64,000 bases of DNA. It comes from Consotaella salsifontis. GTDB lineage: Bacteria > Pseudomonadota > Alphaproteobacteria > Rhizobiales > Rhizobiaceae. Shown here in pieces: positions 19,386-28,212 of this stretch. A program made the translations under genes and the position numbers. Within the stretch, counting starts at the first letter, position 1, and every line of letters begins with the position of its first letter. The stretch lies in the NCBI RefSeq assembly GCF_900167365.1, contig NZ_FUXL01000001.1, positions 327,507-391,506 on the forward strand. The letters run 5' to 3'. The notes below the pieces were generated by a model. That model was not told where the DNA came from and searched no databases. It saw nothing but the letters and a program-made list of their open reading frames with translations.

Positions 19386-19711
19386 TCGATATCTTCCGGT
19401 CAAAGCTACTATTCGGTCCAATTGGCACGAGATGCCGGCGAATCCTCTCGGCGTTCCGGCTGCCGCATTCGCCCTTCCGGCACTAGGCACCGGCAGGAGA
19501 GATATCTTCCTTGGAGGAGAGAGCCGGGGAAGCTTGGCGTGGTCGTAAGCATCCTCGGGACCAACCTTGAGCAAGGGTCTGAGCGGCGCGCACCAAAACG
19601 TGAGGGCGATATAGACCGCAAAGCGGCTCTGTGGAAGACGTGTGGACCGCGTTTATAGCCGCGCTTCGCCGCAGGCCTGTGGAGGAGGGCTGTCGCGACA
19701 GGCCCCACGGG
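19386..19711. other. 326-base gene-free interval between accB and the DsbA-like gene
   Basis: I find no convincing gene here. The part next to accB must hold its promoter. Just after the stop of the DsbA-like gene (minus-strand sense) is a GC hairpin centred on the palindrome TGTCGCGACA (19691-19700) with imperfect GGGC/GGCCC flanks; it could be a terminator but lacks a T-run. Relatives, as I recall, carry aroQ between these genes, and no aroQ motif such as LNGPNLNLLG is visible in any frame. Confidence 0.5.
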
Positions 19712-20479
19712 TCAGCACGTCGTGCTGTTGCAGCGGCGGACATTGGCGATCTTCTCGGCAAGACTGTGATAGCCGATGGCGCCCGGAACGAGCTCGTCCG
19801 CGATGACGTAAGCAGGGGTGCCGTTGACACCGAGCTGCTGGGCGAGGTCGGCCTCCTGAGAAAGCGTCTGCGATATTTCATCGCTATCCTTGATGGCGCG
19901 AATAGCCGCCTCGTCGATACCTTGTTCCTTTGCGACATCCAGGGCGCGCCTCTCGTCCACCAGGCCGCGCGAACCGAGCAGCTCCCGATGGAACGCCGCG
20001 AACTTGTCCGGTGCCACTTTCTGAACGGCGAGGCTGACGCGCGCGGCCGCTACGGACTGCTCCGAGAGGATCGGCAGGTCCTTCAGGATGAAGCGCAGCT
20101 TGGAATCGCCTTCGATCAGGCTGTTCATCGCCTCGAGGCCGCGCTTGCAGTAGGCGCAGTTGTAATCGAAGAACTCGACCACGGTGACGTCGCCGTCGGC
20201 GTTGCCCAGCGTCGCACCCTCTGGCGCTTTGTAGATTCTGTCCTTGAGCTCCGCGATCGCCGCCTTCTGCTGCGTCGCCTGCTGGGCCTTCTGCTTGGCA
20301 TCAAGCGCCTGGAAGGCCTCGACGAGAACCTCGGGGTTCGCGACGAGATAGTCGCGCACGATCTTCTCGATCTCCTGCTTGTCGCCGTTGTCGAACCGCT
20401 CCGCGGCGAGGGTCGGCGAAGGCAGGGCGGTGGAAACGACCGCAAGAGCGGCTATGGCGGCAGCAAGGGCGCGGGGCAC
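19712..20479 (-). CDS. Secreted DsbA-family thiol:disulfide protein (Com1/ScsC-like)
   Basis: A 255-residue periplasmic thioredoxin-fold protein. The GTG start at 20479 has AAGAGGAG 8 bases upstream and gives a signal peptide (VPRALAAAIAALAVVSTALP, cleavage near TLA-AERF). A helical N-terminal segment (EIEKIVRDYLVANPEVLVEA) resembles the oligomerisation stalk of Com1/ScsC-type proteins. The active site is FFDYNCAYCKRG (CxxC) and the cis-Pro loop is GVNGTPAYVI. The C-terminus carries two more Cys (RRCNSTTC), which is unusual. It lies 32 bases after the M48 protease gene, on the same strand. Confidence 0.92.
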   Translation of the reverse strand: MPRALAAAIAALAVVSTALPSPTLAAERFDNGDKQEIEKIVRDYLVANPEVLVEAFQALDAKQKAQQATQQKAAIAELKDRIYKAPEGATLGNADGDVTVVEFFDYNCAYCKRGLEAMNSLIEGDSKLRFILKDLPILSEQSVAAARVSLAVQKVAPDKFAAFHRELLGSRGLVDERRALDVAKEQGIDEAAIRAIKDSDEISQTLSQEADLAQQLGVNGTPAYVIADELVPGAIGYHSLAEKIANVRRCNSTTC

Positions 20480-20511
20480 CGGACGACTCCTCTTGTATCG
20501 CTGAAGAAAGA

Positions 20512-21900
20512 CTACGTCTTCGGCGAGATCTTTGTGTTGATGATGTCTTCGGCCTGGCGCCAGAGCGGCGTTCCCGGCTTGAGATTTTGCTGTGCGCGCG
20601 CCGCGAACACCTTGGCGTCGCGATAGGCGCCGACATGCCAATGGCCTTCCGCGGTGGCGAGATCGGCGGCGCCGACGTCACCGAGCCGTCCATAGGCCAT
20701 GGCCAGAAACCGGTAGGCCGTCGGATTATCCGGATCGCTCTGGAGGCCCGCCTTGATCAGCCGCACCGCCTCCTTCATGCTCTTGGGATCGCCGCCGGTG
20801 ACGAGCGCCTGACCGATTTCCGCTTGAAGGACGCCCGATTTCGACTTGTCCAGCGATGCCGCCTTTCGATAGGCGTCCGCCGCTTCTCTGGCGCGTCCAG
20901 CTCGCATCAGGACCTCACCGCGCATTTCGTGGAACCAGGGGTTCTTCGGTTGCGTCTGGATCAGCGCATCGAACTTGGTGAGCGCATCCGACGGCGAGCC
21001 GTTGAGATGGGTTGCGATGGCGATTCCGTAGCGGGTCGCGAGACCGAAAGGCTGCTTCGCGAAGAGGCGCTGGACAGCGACCGCGCCCCCGGTATAGGCG
21101 GCGATCTTCGCCCTGGCGAGGTCATGGCGCTCCTGAAGCGTCGGGTCTTCCGGCTTGTCGTAGTAGGGGCTGGCCTTGGCGGCTGTCTGAAGGAAGGCCA
21201 AGCGATCCTGCGGCATTGGGTGGGACGAGAGATAGGCGTCACCCCGGCTCGTCGAGAACATGTTGCTGCGCATCAGGCCCTCGAAGCCGTCAAGAAGCCC
21301 CTTCGGCGACTGTTTCGTCTTCTCCAGATAGGTCAGAGCGGCGCGATCGGCTGTCGTTTCCTCGCCGCGTTGATAGCGCGCCACCAGCCGCCGCGCGAAA
21401 TCGCCGGTGCCGGCGGCAATGCCGCTTCCCGCCCTTGCCACTTCCCGCTGGCCGGTCGCCGCGCCCGTGGCGATGGCGCCGACACCCAGGGCGGTGGCGA
21501 CCATGGCGATGGTCGAGGCGCGTTCAAGCTGCTCGCGAAGGCGCTGCTGATGCCCGCCGGCCAGATGGCCGATCTCGTGGGCGAGGACGCCGATCGTCTC
21601 GCTTGGTCTCTCGGAGCCGGCGATCGTGCCGGTGTTGATGAAGATGCGCCGGCCGGAAACGAAAGCGTTGAAACCGGGATCGTTGACGAGGATCACCTCG
21701 ATGCCGGAACGAGAAAGTCCAGCCGCGCCCAAAAGCGGACGCACGTAATCCTCGACCAGGCCTTCGATCTCGGCGTCGCGCACGACCGGAACGTTGCCCC
21801 GTGCCTGAATTGCCATCGCAGCGTTGGGGGCGAAGGCAAAAACAAGCGCGAGGAGATAAGAAGTGAAGCGCATCTTGAAGCGGCGCGAGCGACAATCCAT
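20512..21900 (-). CDS. Secreted M48-family metalloprotease with TPR repeats (BepA-like)
   Basis: A 462-residue zinc protease, probably for periplasmic quality control of outer-membrane proteins. A signal peptide (FTSYLLALVFAFAPNAAMA) is followed by the M48 domain with the zinc motif HEIGHLAGGH near residues 107-116 and a third ligand region GEETTADRAALTYL. The C-terminal half (about 270-455) is made of TPR-like helices (WFHEMRGEVLMRAGRAREAA; PTAYRFLAMAYGRLGDVGAA). The start could be 21900 or the ATG at 21873 (MRFTSYLL); neither has a strong Shine-Dalgarno. Together with the DsbA-like gene it forms an envelope-protein unit. Confidence 0.9.
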   Translation of the reverse strand: MDCRSRRFKMRFTSYLLALVFAFAPNAAMAIQARGNVPVVRDAEIEGLVEDYVRPLLGAAGLSRSGIEVILVNDPGFNAFVSGRRIFINTGTIAGSERPSETIGVLAHEIGHLAGGHQQRLREQLERASTIAMVATALGVGAIATGAATGQREVARAGSGIAAGTGDFARRLVARYQRGEETTADRAALTYLEKTKQSPKGLLDGFEGLMRSNMFSTSRGDAYLSSHPMPQDRLAFLQTAAKASPYYDKPEDPTLQERHDLARAKIAAYTGGAVAVQRLFAKQPFGLATRYGIAIATHLNGSPSDALTKFDALIQTQPKNPWFHEMRGEVLMRAGRAREAADAYRKAASLDKSKSGVLQAEIGQALVTGGDPKSMKEAVRLIKAGLQSDPDNPTAYRFLAMAYGRLGDVGAADLATAEGHWHVGAYRDAKVFAARAQQNLKPGTPLWRQAEDIINTKISPKT

Positions 21901-22030
21901 GCTGCTAATCCAGTGCGTCGGTCCGATCCTTAGGCTTGGTAAGGCATCGTGCCCCCGAGCTGCAAGCGTCGTTTCGGCCGTATTATGCGGCGATTATGTG
22001 GCGCGCACCATCCATGAGGAGCAGCATTTC

Positions 22031-23197
22031 GTGAACGAATCCCGCGCCATGAAGGCCTCTTTACGCTCGCATGTCGACCCATTCAGGGCGATGGACATCC
22101 TATCCGACGCCAACCGGATGATTGCGCGCGGCGACAAGGTCATTTCGCTTGCGGTCGGCCAGCCCTCGGCGCCCGCGCCGCAAGCCGTCGCGGAGGCCGC
22201 GCGCGAGATGCTTTCGCACGGGCGCGTCGCCTATACCGATGCCCTCGGCCGATGGAAGCTGCGGGAAAGGATCGCGCAACATTATCGCGAAACCTATGGC
22301 TGCGCCGTCTCACCCGAGCAGGTTATGGTCACGACTGGTTCGTCCGCCGGATTCAACCTCGCCTTTCTTGCCGCCTTCGACGTGGGGGAGCGTATCGCCA
22401 TCGCCGCGCCCGGCTATCCGGCCTACCGCAACATCCTGAAGGCGCTCGGCCTGGAACCGGTCGAGATCGAGGTGTCTGCCGATGACGGATATATACTGAC
22501 AGCCGAACGTCTCGCTGCCGAACATCGCGCCAAACCCGTCCACGGCGTTCTCATCGCCAGTCCGTCCAATCCGACGGGAACGGTGACGCCCAGGGAGGAG
22601 CTGAAGAGGCTGGTGGATTTCGCCGACAGCGCGGGCATCCGTTTCATCTCCGACGAAATCTATCACGGGCTGGTCTACAGCGAGCGTGAGACGAGCGCGC
22701 TGGAGTTCTCCGACAGCCCGATCGTCGTCAACTCCTTCTCAAAATACTATTGCATGACAGGCTGGCGCATCGGCTGGCTGGTGCTGCCGCCGAGCCTCGT
22801 GCGCGCCGCCGAGCGCATCGGCCAGAGCCTCTACATCTCGGCGCCCGATATTTCGCAGATCGCCGCGCTCGCCGCCTTCAGCGCGACGGACGAACTCGAG
22901 ACGATAAAGGCCGGCTATCGTGCCAACCGCGACCGTCTGATCGAGCGCCTGCCACAACTGGGCTTCAGCGAGATCGCGCCCATTGACGGCGCGTTCTATG
23001 CCTATGCGGCGATTCCGGAAGGGCAGGGATCGGCCAGCGAATGGTCGAAGCGGCTTTTGGATGAGGCCCATGTCGCCATCACCATGGGCGTCGATTTCGA
23101 TCTTCGGCGCGGCGAGCGCTTTGCCCGCCTTTCCTATTGTTGCAGCGAAACGGAGTTGACGGACGCGCTGGACCGGATCGAGCAGGCGCTTCGCTGA
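22031..23197 (+). CDS. PLP-dependent aminotransferase, class I/II (fold type I)
   Basis: A 388-residue aminotransferase whose amino acid substrate I cannot name. The cofactor Lys is in NSFSKYYCMTGWRIGW; other family marks are ISLAVGQPSAPAP, SPSNPTGTVTPREELKRL and SDEIYHGLVYS. The GTG at 22031 has GAGGAG 11 bases upstream; an ATG at 22049 is the alternative. A longer extension to 21863 overlaps the M48 gene start and looks non-coding. It is divergent from the M48 gene. A strong hairpin at 23221-23252 ends the transcript. Confidence 0.92.
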   Translation: MNESRAMKASLRSHVDPFRAMDILSDANRMIARGDKVISLAVGQPSAPAPQAVAEAAREMLSHGRVAYTDALGRWKLRERIAQHYRETYGCAVSPEQVMVTTGSSAGFNLAFLAAFDVGERIAIAAPGYPAYRNILKALGLEPVEIEVSADDGYILTAERLAAEHRAKPVHGVLIASPSNPTGTVTPREELKRLVDFADSAGIRFISDEIYHGLVYSERETSALEFSDSPIVVNSFSKYYCMTGWRIGWLVLPPSLVRAAERIGQSLYISAPDISQIAALAAFSATDELETIKAGYRANRDRLIERLPQLGFSEIAPIDGAFYAYAAIPEGQGSASEWSKRLLDEAHVAITMGVDFDLRRGERFARLSYCCSETELTDALDRIEQALR

Positions 23198-23220
23198 GAC
23201 TCATAAGCTTTCTCAAACGA

Positions 23221-23252
23221 CAATCGCCGGCTCTTGTGGGAGCCGGCGATTG
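23221..23252. terminator. 13-bp hairpin between the convergent aminotransferase and rne genes
   Basis: Perfect 13-bp inverted repeat CAATCGCCGGCTC/GAGCCGGCGATTG (23221-23233 and 23240-23252) around a 6-base loop, placed between two convergent stop codons. The flanking T content is modest on both sides. It probably acts in both directions. Confidence 0.75.
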
Positions 23253-23282
23253 AATTCTGCGGTCTAAGACTGTCTGCGGATG

Positions 23283-26111
23283 TCAGAGAAATCCGCGACG
23301 CGACCACCAGCCCGTGCGCTTGGGCTTGTCTTCCGAAGGCGTGTCACCAGAGCCGGTCGTGACCTGAGGCTCCTTCGGCCCCACGGGCGCGCTTGGCGCC
23401 TGCTCGGTCGGAGTTTCGTCGGCACGGGCGGAATTTTCTACCGCGTCCGCTTTAGCCTCTTCGCCCACGACCTCGTCCTGCGTCTCTACAGCCGACTGCG
23501 TGGCTTCCGGGGCGTCGACAAGGGCATCCGCCGTTGCCGGGATGGCCGAGGGCGCTGCCTCGTCCTCGTTGGTCGAGGGCTCATCCGTGCCAGAGGAGAC
23601 TTCCGCATGGACGGGAGCTTCCGCCTGTGAAGGGGCCTCTGTTTGCTCGCCAGATGAAACCCGCGCGCCGTCAGAGACCGCTTCGGCTTCCTGGCCTTCG
23701 CCAGCCTCCGTCGAGACTTCGCCGTCAGCTAGATCGTCGCGATTGCGCCGGCCGCCACGACGGCCCCTGCGCCGCCGCCGACGGCCGCGTCCCTGGTCGT
23801 CGTCCTGCGAGGAGTCGTCATCACCAGCATCGTCATCGCCATCGCTGGCGTCGCCGCTGGCCTGCTGCTCATCCTCGGCGCCATTGCCCGAATCTTCGTC
23901 ACCCCGCCGCCGCTTGCGCCGACGCTTGCGACGACGGTTGCCGTTGTCGCCGCGCTCGTTGTCGTCGTCGCTCGGGGTCTCCCCGGAAGAAATTACTTCT
24001 TCTTCCTCTTCCTCGACGTCCTCGGCGACGACGCTCTCGAGATGGGCAGGTTCGACCTTCGGCGTCGGACGCGTCGCTTCCGCGCCGCGCTCGATCACCA
24101 CCGATTGGCGACCGTGGGTTTCGTCCGCCTCGATGGTGATCCGCACCCCATGATGGGCTTCCAGTTCGGCGATGGTGCCGCGCTTCTCATTGAGGATGTA
24201 GAGCGCGGTCGCCGTCGGCACCTTGACCACGATATCGTGATCGGAGTGCTTGTGAAGATGCTCCTCGATGTGGCGCAGCACGTGGAGTGCCAGCGACGAA
24301 TCGGATCGGATGTAGCCGACGCCTTCGCAGACGGGGCAAACCTGCGTCGTCGACTCGAGGACGCTCGCGCGGATGCGCTGGCGGCTCATCTCCATGAGCC
24401 CGAAGTGGGAGATGCGGCCGAGCTGGATGCGCGCCCGATCGTCCTTGAGGCAGTCCTTCAGCTTCTTCTCGACCGCGCGGTTGTTGCGCTTCTCTTCCAT
24501 GTCGATGAAGTCGATGACGATGAGGCCCGCAAGGTCGCGCAGTCTGAGCTGCCGGGCGATTTCCTCGGCCGCTTCCAGATTGGTCTGGAAGGCGGTGTCC
24601 TCGATCGAGTGCTCGCGCGTCGACCGACCCGAGTTGACGTCGATGGCGACGAGCGCCTCGGTCTGGTTGATGATGATGTAGCCGCCAGATTTCAGCGTCA
24701 CATGCGGCTGAAGCATCCGGTCGAGCTGCGCCTCGATTCCCTGCCGCGCGAAGATCGGCGTTGCCTCGCGATAGGGCTGGACGACCTTTGCCTGGCTCGG
24801 CATTAGCATCCGCATGAAATCCTTGGCCTCGCGATAGGCGTCTTCGCCGGCCACCAGGATTTCGTCGATATCGCGGTTGTAGAGGTCGCGAATCGAGCGC
24901 TTGATCAGGCTGCCTTCCTCATAGACGAGGGCAGGGGCCGATGAGGAAAGCGTGACGGTGCGCACCGTTTCCCAGAGCCGCATCAAATATTCGAAGTCGC
25001 GCTTGATCTCCGGCTTGGTGCGGTTGGCGCCGGCGGTGCGAAGGATGACGCCCATGCCCTGTGGCACCTTGAGATCGCGCGCCACTTCCTTCAGGCGCTT
25101 GCGATCCGTGGCGTTCGTGATCTTGCGGGAGATGCCGCCACCGCGCGCCGTGTTCGGCATCAAAACCGAATAGCGCCCTGCCAGCGAGAGATAGGTGGTG
25201 AGGGCAGCGCCCTTGTTGCCGCGCTCTTCCTTGACGACCTGGACCAGCAGGATCTGGCGACGCTTGATAACCTCCTGGATCTTGTACTGGCGACGCGGCC
25301 GGCTCTGACGAACCGGAACTTCCTCCATCGCATCCTCGGCGCCGATCTCGTCGACCTCTTCGGCTTCCTCCTCGTGGGACTCTTCGTCGCTCTCCTCCGA
25401 GTCGGCGGCGGCCGACCGGCGGCGGCGCTCGCTGCGACGGCGAGAGGAACGCTGAGGGGCCTCGGGCTTATCTTCGGAACCGGTCTTATCTTCGGAGCCG
25501 GCTTCGGTCGCCTCTGCGGCGTCCGAGTCATCGCCGCCTTCCTCGCGGAAGTCGGCGGGCGCATTTAGCGCGTCGCCTTGCCGAGAGTCTTCGCTCACCG
25601 GCGCGTCGGAACTCGCGCTGTCCGTTGCTGCCTCGGCAGGGGAAGAGTTATCGCTCGATTCTTCGGCTGACGAGCCGTCGGCCGGATCGCTGGCGACCGA
25701 TTCGGACACGGAGTCCCCGCTCTTGGCGCGCGCAGCCTTGGCAGCCTTGCTGCTACGGCGCGGTTTGCGAGCGGGCTTAGCCGGTTCGTCGCCCGCATCG
25801 CTGTCGTCATCCTCCTGCGCACGCGCCAGCTCTTCCTCAATGAGGGCCTGACGATCCGCCATGGGGATTTGGTAGTAGTCCGGATGAATTTCGCTGAAGG
25901 CCAGGAAGCCGTGCCTGTTGCCGCCGTAGTCGACAAACGCGGCCTGAAGGGACGGTTCGACGCGCGTCACCTTCGCGAGGTATATGTTCCCCTTGAGCTG
26001 CTTCTTGTGCTGCGATTCGAAGTCGAATTCTTCGATTCTGTTACCTTTGACGACAACGACGCGAGTCTCTTCCGGGTGAGACGCGTCGATCAGCATTTTG
26101 TTGTTTGCCAT
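23283..26111 (-). CDS. rne: Ribonuclease E
   Basis: Essential endoribonuclease and degradosome scaffold (942 aa). The start at 26111 (MANNKMLIDASHPEETRVVV) has GGAG 10 bases upstream. The N-terminal S1 domain is split by an acidic, Ser-rich insertion at about residues 85-275, a layout typical of alphaproteobacterial RNase E. The catalytic region has the DNase I-like metal site DLAGLIVIDFIDMEEKRN and the zinc-link CPVCEGVGY. The C-terminal 300 residues are low-complexity: Arg-rich blocks ([28 protein letters not shown]) for RNA binding, then acidic and Pro/Ala-rich sequence. A long leader upstream suggests autoregulation. Confidence 0.97.
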   Translation of the reverse strand: MANNKMLIDASHPEETRVVVVKGNRIEEFDFESQHKKQLKGNIYLAKVTRVEPSLQAAFVDYGGNRHGFLAFSEIHPDYYQIPMADRQALIEEELARAQEDDDSDAGDEPAKPARKPRRSSKAAKAARAKSGDSVSESVASDPADGSSAEESSDNSSPAEAATDSASSDAPVSEDSRQGDALNAPADFREEGGDDSDAAEATEAGSEDKTGSEDKPEAPQRSSRRRSERRRRSAAADSEESDEESHEEEAEEVDEIGAEDAMEEVPVRQSRPRRQYKIQEVIKRRQILLVQVVKEERGNKGAALTTYLSLAGRYSVLMPNTARGGGISRKITNATDRKRLKEVARDLKVPQGMGVILRTAGANRTKPEIKRDFEYLMRLWETVRTVTLSSSAPALVYEEGSLIKRSIRDLYNRDIDEILVAGEDAYREAKDFMRMLMPSQAKVVQPYREATPIFARQGIEAQLDRMLQPHVTLKSGGYIIINQTEALVAIDVNSGRSTREHSIEDTAFQTNLEAAEEIARQLRLRDLAGLIVIDFIDMEEKRNNRAVEKKLKDCLKDDRARIQLGRISHFGLMEMSRQRIRASVLESTTQVCPVCEGVGYIRSDSSLALHVLRHIEEHLHKHSDHDIVVKVPTATALYILNEKRGTIAELEAHHGVRITIEADETHGRQSVVIERGAEATRPTPKVEPAHLESVVAEDVEEEEEEVISSGETPSDDDNERGDNGNRRRKRRRKRRRGDEDSGNGAEDEQQASGDASDGDDDAGDDDSSQDDDQGRGRRRRRRGRRGGRRNRDDLADGEVSTEAGEGQEAEAVSDGARVSSGEQTEAPSQAEAPVHAEVSSGTDEPSTNEDEAAPSAIPATADALVDAPEATQSAVETQDEVVGEEAKADAVENSARADETPTEQAPSAPVGPKEPQVTTGSGDTPSEDKPKRTGWWSRRGFL

Positions 26112-26688
26112 GCAGAATGAACTCCGAGGCATGGTGCCGCAGGGCAGAACCCGCGCGAGGCGCGGTGCTTGCCTGAATGGCGACGATGCCCGTCTGTGTC
26201 GGCCGAATGTAACGCGTGGCGCCTGGCGACGACCGGGCTCCCGAGCTTCTCAACTCGGAAGAGGGAAACCGGCGATCGAGGGCGACTGACGGCACGGCGC
26301 GACCTGTAACGATCTGATGATCGCCAGAGGCGATCGATGGATTTGCGCGGCGCGCCTGACCATCGGGCGGACGCCACGCTCGAACTGCGCCCAGGGAATG
26401 CTCCTGAAGGGCACAAGAAAACTTGCAAGAGATCTGAAGATCACGGAGCCAGACCGGCTGGCGCCTTTGTCGCGGACTGATGAGACCACCGCCGATTCAG
26501 GTGCTTCGCCGGCAGGAACCGTCTCATAGAAACGCTTCAGCCTCACTTTCGCTTTTATGATGTGACAAGCCAATAAACAAGACCAAAGCAGAGGCATGGC
26601 GCGACTGGCGAATGATCGGGCCGCCCTTGCCCTTCCGCGAGCGGGCTGGAATAAGCGCGGAAGGACCTGTCCAAAACGACATGACGGC
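26112..26688. other. 577-base divergent interval: probable long rne leader and the amidase promoter region
   Basis: I see no convincing gene. On the minus strand this is the region upstream of rne, and a candidate promoter at 26552-26580 would give a leader of roughly 430 bases. It contains a perfect small hairpin GATCGCC-AGA-GGCGATC (26319-26335). Long 5' leaders that feed back on rne expression are known in enterobacteria; a similar role here is inference. On the plus strand it leads into the amidase gene at 26689. Confidence 0.5.
26552..26580 (-). promoter_or_regulatory. Candidate rne promoter
   Basis: On the minus strand, TTGTTT (26580-26575) and TAAAAG (26557-26552) are separated by 17 bases in an AT-rich patch. 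Each hexamer matches 4 of 6 consensus bases at best. Confidence 0.3.
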
Positions 26689-27927
26689 ATGAACGAGCGC
26701 ACCATCTCGATATGCGGACGCGCCCTAAAGGGTGTCCTCCTCTCCATGATCATCAGCGTTTTCCTTGCCCTGTGCGGTGCGGCAGCCGCCAGTCTTCCTG
26801 CCTATGCGGACGAGCCGACGATCATTACCTCGCTTTCCGTTGCGACGTCGCCGGAACAACTAACCGGCACCTTCGAAATAAAGGGCGAAGCCAAGGCACA
26901 TCTTCTGTTGCTGCGGCATCCGGACCGCGTCGCAATCGACTTTCCAGGAGCGCTTTCGGCCGCCAGGGAGGGCGAAGTCCCTCCAAATGCACTGGTCAGC
27001 GGCCTCCGTCAGGGCCTGGTGCCGCCGGATCGCTATCGTTTCCTCTTTTATCTGTCTCAGCCCGCCAGCGCCGAGTTGAAGCCGACGCCTGACAAGTCAG
27101 GTCTGACGCTGACGCTGAAACCGACCACCGAGCAGTCGTTTGCCGCGGCCTTCGCCAGCCAGACAGTGCGCCCGTCGGCTGCCGTGGCGACTGCTGGCGC
27201 CGCATCGGCGGCGGGCGCTGCGGCGTTCACCGTGGTGATTGATCCAGGCCATGGCGGCATCGACACCGGCGCAATCGCCGACGGGGGCAAGACGCTAGAG
27301 AAGACCATCAATCTCCAGTTCTCCAAGGTGCTGCGCGATGCGATGGAAAAGACCGGCGCGATCAATCCGGTGCTGACGCGCGACACGGACGTTTATCTAC
27401 CCCTCGGCGAGCGCGCGGAATTCGCCCGGAAGCAGGGTGCCGACCTCTTCATATCTGTCCACGCGGATTCCATTCGGTATCCGGACCTTCGCGGCGCCAC
27501 CGTCTACACGCTTTCCACCAGAGCATCGGATGCTCTCGCGCGGCAGATCGCGGCCAGCGAGAACGCGGCGGATCGCTTTGCCGGGCCGGAGTGGCAGGCC
27601 GATCAGCCCGAGGTCTTTGACATCCTTCTCGATCTGACGCGCCGTGAAACCGAAGCCTTCTCGGAGCAGTACGCCGGCATCCTGGTCGACACGCTGGAAA
27701 GCCATGACGTGCGGCTGATCAACAACCCCAAGCGCTCGGCCGGCTTCCGCGTACTGAAGGCGCCGGACGTTCCGTCGGTGCTGGTGGAGCTGGGATATCT
27801 CTCCAACGACGAGGACGAGAAGCTGCTGACGTCTTCGGACTGGCAGGGTTCAACGGCCAGTGCGATCGCTGCGGCAACACTGGATTTTCTGCGGCACCGA
27901 AACGCGTTCTCAGGTCTGGGTCAGTGA
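26689..27927 (+). CDS. N-acetylmuramoyl-L-alanine amidase (AmiC-like)
   Basis: A 412-residue periplasmic amidase that removes stem peptides from peptidoglycan during daughter-cell separation. The start at 26689 precedes a signal peptide (LLSMIISVFLALCGAAAASL). An AMIN domain (about residues 40-140, with HLLLLRHPDRVAIDFPG) should target it to the septum. The Amidase_3 catalytic domain follows: VIDPGHGGIDTGA with the first zinc His, Glu in LEKTINLQFS, ISVHADSIRYPD and VLVELGYLSNDEDEKLL with the catalytic Glu. PBP1A follows on the same strand after 285 bases. Confidence 0.93.
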   Translation: MNERTISICGRALKGVLLSMIISVFLALCGAAAASLPAYADEPTIITSLSVATSPEQLTGTFEIKGEAKAHLLLLRHPDRVAIDFPGALSAAREGEVPPNALVSGLRQGLVPPDRYRFLFYLSQPASAELKPTPDKSGLTLTLKPTTEQSFAAAFASQTVRPSAAVATAGAASAAGAAAFTVVIDPGHGGIDTGAIADGGKTLEKTINLQFSKVLRDAMEKTGAINPVLTRDTDVYLPLGERAEFARKQGADLFISVHADSIRYPDLRGATVYTLSTRASDALARQIAASENAADRFAGPEWQADQPEVFDILLDLTRRETEAFSEQYAGILVDTLESHDVRLINNPKRSAGFRVLKAPDVPSVLVELGYLSNDEDEKLLTSSDWQGSTASAIAAATLDFLRHRNAFSGLGQ

Positions 27928-28212
27928 GCGGCAGGCGTTGTCGCTGAACGCACAATGGTCTATCGCAGCGCTATCGAGCGTGTTGCCGGTGTGCCACACC
28001 TGTCGTGAAGCACTTGCCGATTCGAATGGATTAACATTCGGTTGCCGTATTCCTGGAACACAGCGACATCTATAAGCTGTCGCTTTCGCTTGGCGGAGGC
28101 GCCGTCGTGCGCCGGTTGTCGCGCGCTGAGCGCCGAAAAAGCGCGGCAGTGTCGCTTGCGCGCAGGCGGAGCAATGAGGACCGGCGTCGGTCGTCACTGA
28201 GGTGGAGAGTTC

